From Thioalkalivibrio sulfidiphilus (lineage in GTDB: Bacteria; Pseudomonadota; Gammaproteobacteria; Ectothiorhodospirales; Ectothiorhodospiraceae), in the NCBI RefSeq assembly GCF_000377945.1, contig NZ_KB898934.1, forward strand, positions 1 to 64,000: a DNA stretch of 64,000 nucleotides, given 5' to 3'. The translations under genes and the position numbers were made by a program. Under the pieces are notes generated by a model that searched no databases, was not told where the DNA came from, and saw only the letters and a list, made by a program, of their open reading frames with translations. Positions 37,152 to 47,071 of the stretch are shown here, piece by piece (within the stretch, counting starts at the first letter, position 1; each line of letters starts with the position of its first letter).

Positions 37152-40100
37152 TCACTGGGCCAGGATGTCCTGGATGTTGGCGAGCAGATCCGCCTCCTGG
37201 TAGGGCTTGCCCAGGTAGCGGTTCACGCCGATGTCCAGGGCACGCTGGCGGTGCTTTTCGCCGGTACGGGAGGTGATCATGATGATCGGGATCTCCTTGA
37301 GCCGGCTGTCATTGCGGATATGGGTGGCCAGCTCATAGCCGTCCATGCGCGGCATCTCGATATCCAGCAGCATCACGTCGGGCACATGTTCCTGGAGCTG
37401 GGCCACGGCGTCGAGACCGTCCTTCGCCGTGATAACCCGATAGTGGTTGCGCTCCAGCATGCGCGCCGTGACCTTGCGGATGGTGATGGAGTCGTCCACC
37501 ACCATGACCGTAGGGATGTGCTCTACCGCCTCGGCGGCCTCGCCTTCCGGCGCCCGGTAGACCAGCTGCACACCGGCACCGATGCGCACCAGGGCCGGCA
37601 CGTCCAGGATCAACACCACGCGGCCATCACCCAGGATGGTGGCACCGGAGATACCACGCACCTTGGCCACCTGCGGCCCCACCGATTTGATCACCACCTC
37701 ACGGCTGCCCAGCAGGCCGTCCACGTGCAGGGCGATGCGGTGATCACCGGAACGCACCAGCAGCACGGGGTACATCACGTCCATGGCGTGCAGGTTGGGC
37801 TGGGAGACCTCCAACAGGGCACCCAGGTGTTTCACCTCGTAGGTGTTGCCGGCATAGTCGTAGGTGGGATTGGCCTCCTCGTAGTAGCGGGCCAGGTCAC
37901 CGCCACGCACGCGCACGATGCCTTCAATGCTGGACAGGGGCACGGCGTAGATGTCCTCGCCCACCTGCACCAGCAGGGCCTGGTTGATGGCCAGGGTGAA
38001 GGGCAGGCGCACCGTGAAGCGGGTGCCCTTGCCGGGCACGGTCTCGATGCTCAGGGTGCCGCCCAGCTGCTTGATCTCGCTGTTCACCACGTCCATGCCT
38101 ACGCCGCGTCCGGAGATCTGGCTGACCTCCTGGGCGGTGGAGAAACCGGACTCGAGGATGAACTGCATGATGTCCTCGTCGGTTAGCGCCTCATCGCCCT
38201 TGATCAGACCCAGGCGCATGGCCTTGCTGCGCACGGCGTCCAGGTTGATGCCGCCGCCATCGTCGCTGACCCGGATCACCACCTCGGAGCCTTCGCGGGT
38301 GACCTGGATGTCGATGTGACCCGCTTCGGCCTTGCCCGCGGCGCGGCGCTTGTCCGCTGACTCGATGCCGTGATACACGGCGTTGCGCAGCATGTGCTCC
38401 AGGGGCGAGACCATGCGCTCGAGCACGGAGCGGTCCAGTTCGCTGCCTTCACCCTGGATATCCAGCTCCACCCGCTTGCCCAGTTCCGTGGCCGTCTGGC
38501 GCACCACGCGGCGCAGTCGCGGCACCATGTTGGAGAACTGCACCATGCGCGTGCGCATGAGGCCTTCCTGCAGGTCGGTACTCACGCGGGACTGCTGCAG
38601 CAGCAGGGTCTCGGAGTCGCGCACCTGGTCGGAGAGGATGTCCTGGATACTCACCAGGTCGTTGATGGATTCGGCCAGGGCCCGGGACAGCTGCTGGATG
38701 TTGGAGTAGCGGTCCATCTCCAGCGGATCGAAATCCTCGGCGATCTCGTGGTCCTGTTTCTCCTGCTCGTAGCGGAACAGGATCTGCGCCTCGGTCTCCA
38801 TCTCCAGCTTGCGGAGCTGCTCGCGCAGACGGGTCACGGTCTGGGACAACTCGCCCAGGTTGAAACGGAAACCGGTGATCTGCTGCTCCAGGCGGGCGTG
38901 GTAGATGTTCACCTCGCCCGCGTAGTTCACCAGGTTGTCCAGCACCTCGGAGCGCACACGCACCAGCTCCTGGGGACCGCTGTCGGCGGCCGCACGGGCG
39001 CCAGCCCGAGCCGGCTCTTCTGACGGCGCCGCCGCAGCAGGCACCTCGGGGATCTCGGTCAGGGTGGGCTCACCGCCGCCGTAGCCCGGCTCTTCCACCA
39101 GCTCCAGCGTCTCGTCCGGGAGTTCGTCCACGCTCAGGCGGGGGGATTCGTCGTCGGCCGGGATCTCCTCGATGACGATCTCTTCCTCGACCGGGGACTG
39201 GGCTGGAATCTCCTCGGCGATGGAGACGATCTCGGGCACTGACGGCGCGGCCTGTTCGGCGGGGGCCTCGGCCTCGCCGGCCTTGAAACCGGAAAGCCGC
39301 GCGATCAGATCCGGGGCGGTGATCAGCGGCTCACGCCGGCGGGCCTGTTCCAGCTGTCGGCTCAGGGTGTCCAGGGACTGGGCCACCACGTCCAGCATGG
39401 CGGGCTGCGCCTGGCCACGGCCCTCGGTGATGTCGATCACCAGGGTCTCCAGGGCATGGCTCAGATCGCCGATGGGCCGCAGACCCGCCATGCGGGCGCC
39501 GCCCTTGAGGGTATGCAGCTGACGCTGGATCTCGGCAATGATGCCCTGATCGTTCAGGTTGTGACGCCAGGACTCCAGCAGGTTGTCGCTGGCATCCAGG
39601 ATCTCGCCACCCTCTTCCAGGAAGATGTCCACCAGCTCCTGGTCCTGCTCGTCGTAGGTGACGGCCTCGGTGGGTGCGGGCTGCGCCGGAACGGCAGCTG
39701 CGGCGGCCGCGGCCAGGGCGGCCGCCGACTGGCGTGCCTCCTCCTGGCGAACCGTTTCCTGACGTGCCAGTTCCGCATCCAGCATCGCCTGCATGTCTTC
39801 GGCCAGTCGCTCGCCGGAAGGCAGGGGATCCTCGCCCCGGCCCAGGGCCTCGATCACGCCGCTGACATGCTCGATGAGCGCCCAGAACCCGGGCAGGGCA
39901 GCGCCAGGCACGAAGGCCTCGGTGTCCGCGCGCGCCTTGACGTAGCGCTCGCAGGGCGCACAGACCTCGAAGATCTCGGGGACCTCCGCGGTGCGTGCCG
40001 CGCCGTTGAGGGTGTGAACCGCGCGCAGCAGGGCGTCGGTGACCGGCATCCCGCCGTCTTCCCGGGACGCGCCCTCCAGCTGGCTACGCAGGGTGTTGAG

Positions 40101-43070
40101 ATGCTGGGTGGCCTCGTTACGGAAGATCTCGAACAGGGCCGGGTCCATGCGCTGGGCCACCGGCGGCACTGCCTCGTCCGGCGTCGGCTCCATGCCCGGC
40201 ACCGTGGCCCTGGCCATGAAGCGGGTTTCCGCCTCGTGCTGATCGGGCAGCCCGGCCGGGGTGGAGATCACCGTATCGGCTTCCCGCTGGGCAGGTCCGA
40301 GCTCAGGCTCCTCGAGCAACTCGGATTCAAACCTCAGGGAAGACACTTCGGGCATTGCCTCGATGCTGCCGAATCCGCCGTCACGCGGCTCGAGTTCGTT
40401 CAGTTCCTCGGCCCCAGCGCCGACATCCAGATCCTCCAGGGACAGCCCGGTCTCTTCCAGGGCCAGGGTGTCCTCATCCGACCCCGCCTCCAGAGACAGA
40501 TCGAAACCGCCCTCGGATGCGAGACCTGTCAGGGTGTCATCGGCCTGCGGAGCGGACTCGGCGGCGACGGGGGTCTGCACATTCAGGTTGCCGAAATCCA
40601 GATCCTCGCGGTCCAGGATCACCGTGGGCACATCCTCGCCAGACCAAGCGGGTTCGGAGGCCTCGATTTGCTCAGCCGGTGCTGCGCTCACCAGGGGCTC
40701 GGCAGGCGGTGCCGCCGGAGGCGTGGGCCTGGCAGGCGCTGAGTCACCGCGGGCTAGGGCGTGAGCCCGTTCCATCAGCGCATAGGTGCCGGGCTCATCG
40801 CCCTCGGCCCCCTCGATCTGCTCGCGCAACACGGGCAGCATCCTCAGGGCCTCGCCCAGGAGGGCATAGACGGCCGGGCCGGGTGATACGCTCTGGTCGA
40901 TGATGCGGTTGAGCAGATTTTCCATGGACCAGGCAAACTCACCCAGCAGCAGGGCGCCGACCAGACGGCCGCTGCCCTTGAGGGTGTGATAGGAGCGGCG
41001 CACCGTGGTGAGCGCCTCCTGATCGGCAGGGTTCTCCCGCCAGCGCGGCAGGTATTCGCTGATGCGCTCGATCTCTTCCTGGGCCTCTTCCAGAAAGATC
41101 TCCTTGATCTCCTCGTCCACCTCGCCGGAAAGCACCGGGAAGCGCTGCGGCTCTGGTTCGGGCACTGGCTCCGGCGCCGGAGCGGCCACGATCTCCTCGG
41201 CAGGCTGTGCCGCCTGGACCGAGGCCGGGGCTTCCGCCTCGGGTGCCTCCGGCATTTCTGCAGCCACCCCGGCGCGGGGTGTCATCCAGGTCGCATCATC
41301 GTCGACGGCAGGCATCGACAGCCCATGTTCCGGGGTGACGATCAGGGTCTCGTCGGCGGACAGGATCGCGGGCGTATTCAGGCGGGCCACGCAGGCCCGT
41401 GCGGTCTCCAGCATCGGGCGAGGATCGCCGCTACCTGAGTCCAGGGTCTCCAGATAGAGTTCCACCGCCGTGATGGCTTCGGCCAGGGCCTCCTGCTGCT
41501 CTGCAGGGGGGACCTTGCCAGTGGCCAGGATGCCTGCCTGCACGTAGTCGCGGATGCCTCGCAGCACCTCCTCCACCCCTTCCAGCGACAGGATGGAGAG
41601 CGCACCGCCCACCCGCTGCAGGGTCGCCGGGACCTCGTTCAGATGCTCGATGCCGGCGGGCTCGGCCACAAAGTCGAGGATGCCGCTCTTGGCCCGGGTC
41701 ATGTCGGCCAGGGCCTCGCGCAGCATGGAATTGATGATGGTGCGCGACTCGGCCGCGGACAGCTCGCCCAGGGCATCGGGCAGCAGTCCCGCACGTGCAC
41801 CGGCACGCCCTCGGGAGGCCACCAGGCCGTTGACCGCCGCCTCCATGTTGAGCAGGCGGGAGGCCACATCCATGAGCAGCGTATCGTCCTTGGCGTCGTC
41901 ACCGGCAGCGATCAGCGCGTCGATGGTATCGGCCTCGCGCAGGGCCATCTCCCGGGGCTCGGCCATGCCCAGCATGGCCATGGTGTCGGCCATGCGATGC
42001 AGCTTCTCCACCTGGGGCTTGAGATCTTCCACCCTGGACTGGGGGCTGTGCATGAACACGTCCAGGCCATCCTTGACCTCGGCCAGGTCCTCGCGGATGG
42101 CGCGGGAGACCGTGTCCATCAGCTCCTGGTTGGGGCCGCGGATGTTGGCCAGGGCCTCTTCCAGATCCGCGCCCTCGGGCAGCAGTTCGTTGAGGCGGAA
42201 GGCACGCTTGACCGCGCCCACCTGCTCGCCGCCGGGACGGGAGCGGGCCACGTAGTAGAGCAGGTTCTTGATCAGGTCACCGGGGATGCGCGCGCCCAGG
42301 GCGGACTCACCGTCCTGGATCAGCACACGCATCTCGCGATCGATGCGTCCCAGCAACTGCTTGACCGTGACGCTGGCCTCGAGGGCACCGCTGTCGAGGG
42401 CCTCGGCGACGGCACCGCCCACCCAGAACAGACGCCGCACGGCATCATCCCTGGCGGCCCGGCGCAGATCGGCGATCACCGACTGGATGCGCTGCAGGCT
42501 TTGGGGTACGTCGCGGTTGCGGAACAGACCCAGCAGACCGAGCTGGTAGTGATGGCGGCTGCGGCGTGCCAGTTCACGGATGTCCTCGCCGCTGGGCCTG
42601 ACCTCGGTCTCGCCCTCGTCGCGATCCATGATGCCTTCCATGTCCGGGAAGAACAGCACATTCTCGGACATCAGGCTGGCGTTGCGGGTGGTGCGCAGAT
42701 CGTTGAGGAGGGGCAGCAGGACGATGGGGATGTCCCGATGGCCGGTCTGGATGTGTTCAAGGTAATCGGGCAGCTGCAGGATGGCCCGCATCAGCACCTC
42801 GAAGGCGTCGTCACGGCTGGTGACACTGCCGTCGCGCACCGCCTGGGTGAGGCGCACCATCTCCTCGGCGAGCAGGGCGGCGCCGTGCAGCTCCACCATC
42901 TGCAGGGTGCCGTTGACCTGTCGAAGCTTGGACTCCGTGTCCGCCAGCTTGTCGGTCTGGGCGTCGTCCTCGATGTAGGACTCCAGCGCGACGCGTGCCT
43001 CGTTGAGCAGCGCGTCCAGCTCCTTCTTCACCCAGTGCAGGGCGCTGTACTCGATGGTCTCGTCAGTCAT
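37152..43070 (-). CDS. chpA: ChpA/PilL hybrid chemosensory histidine kinase
   Basis: A 1972-aa multidomain kinase controlling type IV pilus twitching. The N-terminal third has degenerate Hpt-like helical domains lacking the phospho-His motif. Hpt domains with YHTLKGSG (about residue 695), a degenerate HTLNGAAR (about 1018) and LHTLKGGARMAG (about 1185) follow, joined by acidic Pro/Ala/Glu-rich linkers. Then come a dimerisation region, the HATPase (MVSPLEHMLRNAVYHG about 1557; VSDDGGGINLDA about 1605), a CheW domain and a receiver domain with VVDDSIT and LLDIEMPRMDGYEL (Asp about 1900). The gene order pilG-H-I-J-chpA-chpC is conserved; the methyltransferase pilK and chpB are missing from the expected positions. 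Confidence 0.95.
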   Translation of the reverse strand: MTDETIEYSALHWVKKELDALLNEARVALESYIEDDAQTDKLADTESKLRQVNGTLQMVELHGAALLAEEMVRLTQAVRDGSVTSRDDAFEVLMRAILQLPDYLEHIQTGHRDIPIVLLPLLNDLRTTRNASLMSENVLFFPDMEGIMDRDEGETEVRPSGEDIRELARRSRHHYQLGLLGLFRNRDVPQSLQRIQSVIADLRRAARDDAVRRLFWVGGAVAEALDSGALEASVTVKQLLGRIDREMRVLIQDGESALGARIPGDLIKNLLYYVARSRPGGEQVGAVKRAFRLNELLPEGADLEEALANIRGPNQELMDTVSRAIREDLAEVKDGLDVFMHSPQSRVEDLKPQVEKLHRMADTMAMLGMAEPREMALREADTIDALIAAGDDAKDDTLLMDVASRLLNMEAAVNGLVASRGRAGARAGLLPDALGELSAAESRTIINSMLREALADMTRAKSGILDFVAEPAGIEHLNEVPATLQRVGGALSILSLEGVEEVLRGIRDYVQAGILATGKVPPAEQQEALAEAITAVELYLETLDSGSGDPRPMLETARACVARLNTPAILSADETLIVTPEHGLSMPAVDDDATWMTPRAGVAAEMPEAPEAEAPASVQAAQPAEEIVAAPAPEPVPEPEPQRFPVLSGEVDEEIKEIFLEEAQEEIERISEYLPRWRENPADQEALTTVRRSYHTLKGSGRLVGALLLGEFAWSMENLLNRIIDQSVSPGPAVYALLGEALRMLPVLREQIEGAEGDEPGTYALMERAHALARGDSAPARPTPPAAPPAEPLVSAAPAEQIEASEPAWSGEDVPTVILDREDLDFGNLNVQTPVAAESAPQADDTLTGLASEGGFDLSLEAGSDEDTLALEETGLSLEDLDVGAGAEELNELEPRDGGFGSIEAMPEVSSLRFESELLEEPELGPAQREADTVISTPAGLPDQHEAETRFMARATVPGMEPTPDEAVPPVAQRMDPALFEIFRNEATQHLNTLRSQLEGASREDGGMPVTDALLRAVHTLNGAARTAEVPEIFEVCAPCERYVKARADTEAFVPGAALPGFWALIEHVSGVIEALGRGEDPLPSGERLAEDMQAMLDAELARQETVRQEEARQSAAALAAAAAAAVPAQPAPTEAVTYDEQDQELVDIFLEEGGEILDASDNLLESWRHNLNDQGIIAEIQRQLHTLKGGARMAGLRPIGDLSHALETLVIDITEGRGQAQPAMLDVVAQSLDTLSRQLEQARRREPLITAPDLIARLSGFKAGEAEAPAEQAAPSVPEIVSIAEEIPAQSPVEEEIVIEEIPADDESPRLSVDELPDETLELVEEPGYGGGEPTLTEIPEVPAAAAPSEEPARAGARAAADSGPQELVRVRSEVLDNLVNYAGEVNIYHARLEQQITGFRFNLGELSQTVTRLREQLRKLEMETEAQILFRYEQEKQDHEIAEDFDPLEMDRYSNIQQLSRALAESINDLVSIQDILSDQVRDSETLLLQQSRVSTDLQEGLMRTRMVQFSNMVPRLRRVVRQTATELGKRVELDIQGEGSELDRSVLERMVSPLEHMLRNAVYHGIESADKRRAAGKAEAGHIDIQVTREGSEVVIRVSDDGGGINLDAVRSKAMRLGLIKGDEALTDEDIMQFILESGFSTAQEVSQISGRGVGMDVVNSEIKQLGGTLSIETVPGKGTRFTVRLPFTLAINQALLVQVGEDIYAVPLSSIEGIVRVRGGDLARYYEEANPTYDYAGNTYEVKHLGALLEVSQPNLHAMDVMYPVLLVRSGDHRIALHVDGLLGSREVVIKSVGPQVAKVRGISGATILGDGRVVLILDVPALVRIGAGVQLVYRAPEGEAAEAVEHIPTVMVVDDSITIRKVTARMLERNHYRVITAKDGLDAVAQLQEHVPDVMLLDIEMPRMDGYELATHIRNDSRLKEIPIIMITSRTGEKHRQRALDIGVNRYLGKPYQEADLLANIQDILAQ

Positions 43071-43124
43071 GGCACACCTGGCTGCTTGTGGGAACGGGCG
43101 AATGGGGACTCATGGCGCCTTGGC

Positions 43125-45227
43125 TCAGGCCACCTTGTGCTCGCCCACGTCCAGCTGCTCGTCTTCCTGATCGATGATGACCGTATCGAGCTGCTCCGAC
43201 TCGGGCAGCTTGAAGCCGGCCACCGACTTGCGTAGCTCGGTTGCCAGGTTGGTGAGGTTACCGATGGACACCGCAGTCTCGTTGGTGCCGTCGGAGGTCT
43301 GCATGGTGATCTCCTGGATCACGTTCATAGTATTGGACACGTTCTGCGCCACCGAGGCCTGCTGACGGGCCGCGTGGGAGATGGTGGCAATCAGGTCGGC
43401 CAGCTGGTTGGACACGCCTTCGATCTCGTTCAGGGCGTCGCCGGCATCCAGGGCCAGCTTGGCGCCGTTCACCACGTTGGCGGTGGACTGCTCCATGGAG
43501 ATCACCGCCTCGTTGGTGTCGGCCTGAATGGTCTTCACCAGGGCCTCGATCTGCTTGGTGGCGTTGGCGGAACGTTCCGCGAGTCGCTGCACTTCGTCGG
43601 CCACCACCGCGAAGCCGCGGCCCGCCTCGCCGGCCGCCGACGCCTGGATGGCGGCATTGAGCGCGAGGATGTTGGTCTGGTCGGCGATGTCGTTGATCAG
43701 ACCCACGATGTCACCGATCTCCTGGGAAGATTCACCCAGCCGCTTGATTCGCTTGGAGGTCTCCTGGATCTGCTCGCGAATGGTGTCCATGCCGTCGATG
43801 GTCTTGCGCACCGTCAGTGCACCCTTGCCGGCGATGGCCACGGCCTTCTGGGCCACCTCCGCGGAGGTTTCGGCGCTGCGCGACACCTGTTCGATGGAGT
43901 CGGCCATGTCGGTAATGGATGCCGACGCCGAGGCGATCTCGCGGGCCTGGTGGTTGGAGGCATCGGCCAGGCGCAGGGCGGTGGACTGGGTCTTGACCGC
44001 TGCGGTGGAGACCTGCAGGGCGGTCTGGTTGATGGTGGTCACCAGGCTGCGCAGGGCGTCGATGGCGTAGTTGACCGAGTCGGCGATGGCGCCGGTGATG
44101 TCCTCGGTCACCGTGGCATGCACCGTCAGGTCACCTTCGGCCAGGTTGGTCATCTCGTCGAGCAGTCGCAGAATGGCGCGCTGGTTACGACGGTTCTGTT
44201 CGGTGGTCACGGCCAGACGGCGGCGGGTATCCTGGTACAGCACGTAACCCAGCAGGACCAGCATGGCCAGCGCCAGGGCACCGAACAGGTAGCCGGCATA
44301 GACCCAGAGGTTGAGACTCGAACCGTAGGCCAACAGGGCCGTCTCAAGATCCGTGGTCACGGCGAGCATCTCGCCGGACAGACCTTCCAGTTGCTGGGCA
44401 GACTCCTTGATCTCGAACAGCTGAGGGGCCACTTCCAGGATGCCGCCCACGTTGTCGCTCACCATGCTGAACAGCATGGCCACTTCACGAAGACGGTTCT
44501 GGGCCTCGGGATCCTGCACCTGCACGATGCCCAGTGCCGGGAAGCCGCGTACCATGCCTTCCAGCACCCGGCCGAATTCGGCGGCATCACGGCCGAAACG
44601 GTCCGCCGCGCTGGCGGCGGTGATACCGCCCTCGAGCACACCGACCAGGTTGTTCTGTACCCGCTGGGCCAGCATCATCTGGCGGGTGGCGATATAGATC
44701 TGGCGGGGTTCGGCATTCGCGGCGATCAGACTCTGCACCACGTCATCGGAGAGCACGATGAGCTCGGGGATGGATTCGTTGATGACGTCGAAGTACTCGC
44801 TGGTGGCGAGCACCGCCTCTCGACCGCCGATGATGCTGTCGATGTTGGCACGATAGGCGTCCCAGGCCGTCTCCACCGCGGCCAGTTCGCTGGCGACTTC
44901 CTCGGGCACGGCGGGCACGCCGGTACGGGGATTGCCCGCCTTCAAGGCGTTCAGACTGCGGTCGAACTCGTCGCGCAGTTGCTGGAGCTGTGTGAAGGCC
45001 GCGTCGTTACCTGCCGCGGACTCCAGCGCGAAGGTCGCGATTCGCTGCGAGGTCAGTCGCTGTTCGGCCGCCTCTGCCACGTGGCCGCGGTTGTGTCCCA
45101 GCTGCACGGTGTAGTAGACGAACGCCACCACCGTGAGCAACATGAACACGATGAGCAAACCGCCCAGGATGGCGAAGGTTCGGTTAATACCGAGCTTCAG
45201 CCCGCTGTCGCTTGAAGACCCTTTCAT
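43125..45227 (-). CDS. pilJ: PilJ methyl-accepting chemotaxis-like receptor
   Basis: The 700-aa inner-membrane receptor of the Pil-Chp system. The first membrane segment is INRTFAILGGLLIVFMLLTVVAFVYY; a periplasmic PilJ-type sensor domain follows (about 60-310), then the second segment WVYAGYLFGALALAMLVLLGYVLY, a HAMP-like region and a long signalling coiled coil with the hairpin tip EIGDIVGLINDIADQTNILALNAAIQASAAGEAGRGFAVVADEVQRLAERS. ATG at 45227 (MKGSSSDSG) is preferred over the one five codons upstream because GGGGAG lies 7 nt before it. Between pilI and chpA. Confidence 0.95.
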   Translation of the reverse strand: MKGSSSDSGLKLGINRTFAILGGLLIVFMLLTVVAFVYYTVQLGHNRGHVAEAAEQRLTSQRIATFALESAAGNDAAFTQLQQLRDEFDRSLNALKAGNPRTGVPAVPEEVASELAAVETAWDAYRANIDSIIGGREAVLATSEYFDVINESIPELIVLSDDVVQSLIAANAEPRQIYIATRQMMLAQRVQNNLVGVLEGGITAASAADRFGRDAAEFGRVLEGMVRGFPALGIVQVQDPEAQNRLREVAMLFSMVSDNVGGILEVAPQLFEIKESAQQLEGLSGEMLAVTTDLETALLAYGSSLNLWVYAGYLFGALALAMLVLLGYVLYQDTRRRLAVTTEQNRRNQRAILRLLDEMTNLAEGDLTVHATVTEDITGAIADSVNYAIDALRSLVTTINQTALQVSTAAVKTQSTALRLADASNHQAREIASASASITDMADSIEQVSRSAETSAEVAQKAVAIAGKGALTVRKTIDGMDTIREQIQETSKRIKRLGESSQEIGDIVGLINDIADQTNILALNAAIQASAAGEAGRGFAVVADEVQRLAERSANATKQIEALVKTIQADTNEAVISMEQSTANVVNGAKLALDAGDALNEIEGVSNQLADLIATISHAARQQASVAQNVSNTMNVIQEITMQTSDGTNETAVSIGNLTNLATELRKSVAGFKLPESEQLDTVIIDQEDEQLDVGEHKVA

Positions 45228-45362
45228 AACAGTGCTCCCCACCCCAAAGGTGTTCTTTGTGTTGAGACCACCCCAGTCCCTGCGGGGCGAAGCTCGAGGT
45301 TTTCTTCTTGTTCTATGCCCCGCTTTACCTGGCGGCGGGGTTTGGCCTGATCCGTTCCGGGA

Positions 45363-45908
45363 TCAGGTGGATACATTCAGAAAGCGTTCGTCCTGGGCAA
45401 GCCGCCAGGGGCTGAACACGGCCAGGTGCTCCTGGCCTGCATGAAAGGCGCCGTCCAGATAGGGACGCAGGGCCGGATCGACCTCGGGCAACTCCATGAC
45501 GCGGTCATCGGTCCAGTAATGTTTCATGCCCTGCACGGACTCGACCACCAGGCCCGCGTAGACACCCTGGTAGTTCACCACCAGCAGGCGCTGGCGTCGG
45601 GAGTCGCGGGGGAGGTTTTCCCCGAACAGAAAGCCCTGCAGATCCATGACCGGCAGCAGGTTGCCGCGCATGTTGGCCATGCCGCAGGCCCAGGATTTCA
45701 CACCGGGTATGCGGGTGACCGGCGGCGGGGTGACGATCTCCGCCACCTGACTCATGGGGGCCAGCAGCTGCTGTCCCCGCAGTCCGAACAGCACGCCCTT
45801 CCAGGCCTCCTTCTGCACCGACTGCGTGGGCAGCTTGCCGGCCAGCTCCTCACCCTTGCGTGCCAGGAGCTGGAGGTATTCGAAGGGATTCTGCAGGACG
45901 GCGGACAT
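45363..45908 (-). CDS. pilI: PilI CheW-like adaptor
   Basis: The 181-aa CheW-domain protein links PilJ to ChpA. It starts MSAVLQNPFEYLQLLARKGEEL and contains WKGVLFGLRGQQLLAPMSQVAEIV and the CheW hallmark WACGMANMRGNLLPVMDLQGFL. It begins 4 bp after the pilH stop codon, so the pair is probably coupled. A CCTGATCC/GGATCAGG hairpin overlaps its stop. Confidence 0.93.
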   Translation of the reverse strand: MSAVLQNPFEYLQLLARKGEELAGKLPTQSVQKEAWKGVLFGLRGQQLLAPMSQVAEIVTPPPVTRIPGVKSWACGMANMRGNLLPVMDLQGFLFGENLPRDSRRQRLLVVNYQGVYAGLVVESVQGMKHYWTDDRVMELPEVDPALRPYLDGAFHAGQEHLAVFSPWRLAQDERFLNVST

Positions 45909-45912
45909 TGCC

Positions 45913-46275
45913 TCAGGCGACCAGTGCCTTGACGCGCTCGAGTAGATCGCGCTCCTTGACCGGCTTGACGATGTAGTCCTTGGCACCCTGGCGCATGGCC
46001 CAGACCTTGTCGGTCTCCTGGTCCTTGGTGGTGACCACGATCACCGGGATGCTGCTGGTGGAGGCGTCGTTGGCCAGCTGGCGGGTGGCCTGGAAACCAT
46101 TGAGGCCGGGCATCACTACGTCCATGAGCACCAGGGCAGGCTTGTGCTGCTTGGCCATGGCGATGCCTTCTTCACCACTCGAGGCGGTCATGACACTGTA
46201 GCCGTTCTTCTCCAGGATGGTCTTGAGTACGTGAATCTCGGTGGGCGAATCGTCAACTACCAGGATCTGCGTCAT
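45913..46275 (-). CDS. pilH: PilH response regulator
   Basis: The 120-aa single-domain receiver has the acidic pair in VVDDSPT, the phospho-acceptor Asp in LVLMDVVMPGLNGFQATR, the conserved Thr in VIVVTTKDQET and the Lys in GAKDYIVKPVKERDLL. In the Pil-Chp system PilH opposes or buffers PilG by drawing phosphate from ChpA. It lies 122 bp after pilG and 4 bp before pilI. Confidence 0.94.
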   Translation of the reverse strand: MTQILVVDDSPTEIHVLKTILEKNGYSVMTASSGEEGIAMAKQHKPALVLMDVVMPGLNGFQATRQLANDASTSSIPVIVVTTKDQETDKVWAMRQGAKDYIVKPVKERDLLERVKALVA

Positions 46276-46397
46276 CGCGGATGTTCTCCATTGATCAATC
46301 TGATGTTTACGTCATCCCGACGGATTGCGGTGTGTGTCTGCATCCCGGTCTCACCGGAAGCGCACCCTCTCATCACCACCCCGCCGGGCAGTTGTCC

Positions 46398-46811
46398 CTA
46401 GTGCTTGACATGCATCCTGATGGCGCCCAGGAGATCGTCGCGGGTGAAGGGCTTGGTCAGGTACTGCTCCGACCCCACGATCCGGCCACGGGCCTTGTCA
46501 AAGATACTGTCCTTGCTGGACAGCATGATCACCGGTGTCTGTTTGAACAGACGGTTGTGCTTGATCAGCGCGCAGGTCTGATAACCGTCCAGACGCGGCA
46601 TCATGATGTCCACGAAAATGATGTCAGGCTTGTGCTCGGCGATCTTGGCCAGGGCCTCGAAGCCATCGGTGGCGGTCACCACCTCACACCCCTGTTTCTT
46701 GAGCAGGGTTTCAGCAGTCCGGCGAATCGTCTTGCTGTCGTCAATGACCATGACCTTGAGCCCAGCAAGCTCGTCCTGCTCTCCGGCACCGCCATGGGTT
46801 TCTTCGCTCAC
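46398..46811 (-). CDS. pilG: PilG response regulator
   Basis: The 137-aa receiver has an acidic N-terminal extension (MSEETHGGAGEQDELAG) before VMVIDDSKTIRRTAE. The phospho-acceptor is in IIFVDIMMPRLDGYQTCALIK, with Ser-Ser in MLSSKDS and Lys in SEQYLTKPFTRDDLL. PilG drives pilus extension and cAMP signalling in Pseudomonas. It is first of the minus-strand pil-chp operon, divergent from gshB. Confidence 0.95.
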   Translation of the reverse strand: MSEETHGGAGEQDELAGLKVMVIDDSKTIRRTAETLLKKQGCEVVTATDGFEALAKIAEHKPDIIFVDIMMPRLDGYQTCALIKHNRLFKQTPVIMLSSKDSIFDKARGRIVGSEQYLTKPFTRDDLLGAIRMHVKH

Positions 46812-46850
46812 AGCACCCCCAAGATCCGTTGACTGTCAAATTTGGGCCGA

Positions 46851-46878
46851 ATTTAACCCATGACCTTGGTTTTATCAA
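46851..46878 (-). promoter_or_regulatory. Candidate promoter of the pilG-chpC operon
   Basis: Minus strand: TTGATA (46878-46873), 16-bp spacer, TTAAAT (46856-46851), about 40 bp upstream of pilG. The surroundings are AT-richer than average. Sequence match only. Confidence 0.35.
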
Positions 46879-47003
46879 ACAAGATACCCCCAAGCCGTAA
46901 AGACAGTTAGCGACTTTATGTTAGGTGAGTTCTAAGCGCTATGGACGGCCATCGGTCAGGGGAAACGTGCCCTTCATCACACTTGATCCCTGACTGGCCT
47001 GCG

Positions 47004-47033
47004 TTGTGGAACCCACAGCGGGTGGATTATCTT
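47004..47033 (+). promoter_or_regulatory. Candidate promoter of gshB
   Basis: TTGTGG and TATCTT are 18 bp apart, ending 38 bp before the TTG start of gshB. Four of six bases match at each hexamer. Sequence match only. Confidence 0.35.
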
Positions 47034-47071
47034 GGTCACATCCCCCGCCCATCACGCCGGAGTAAGCTTCC

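Noticed and set aside
43374-45215. Long plus-strand frame opposite pilJ
   Set aside because: Same antisense effect; the minus-strand receptor has unmistakable chemotaxis motifs.
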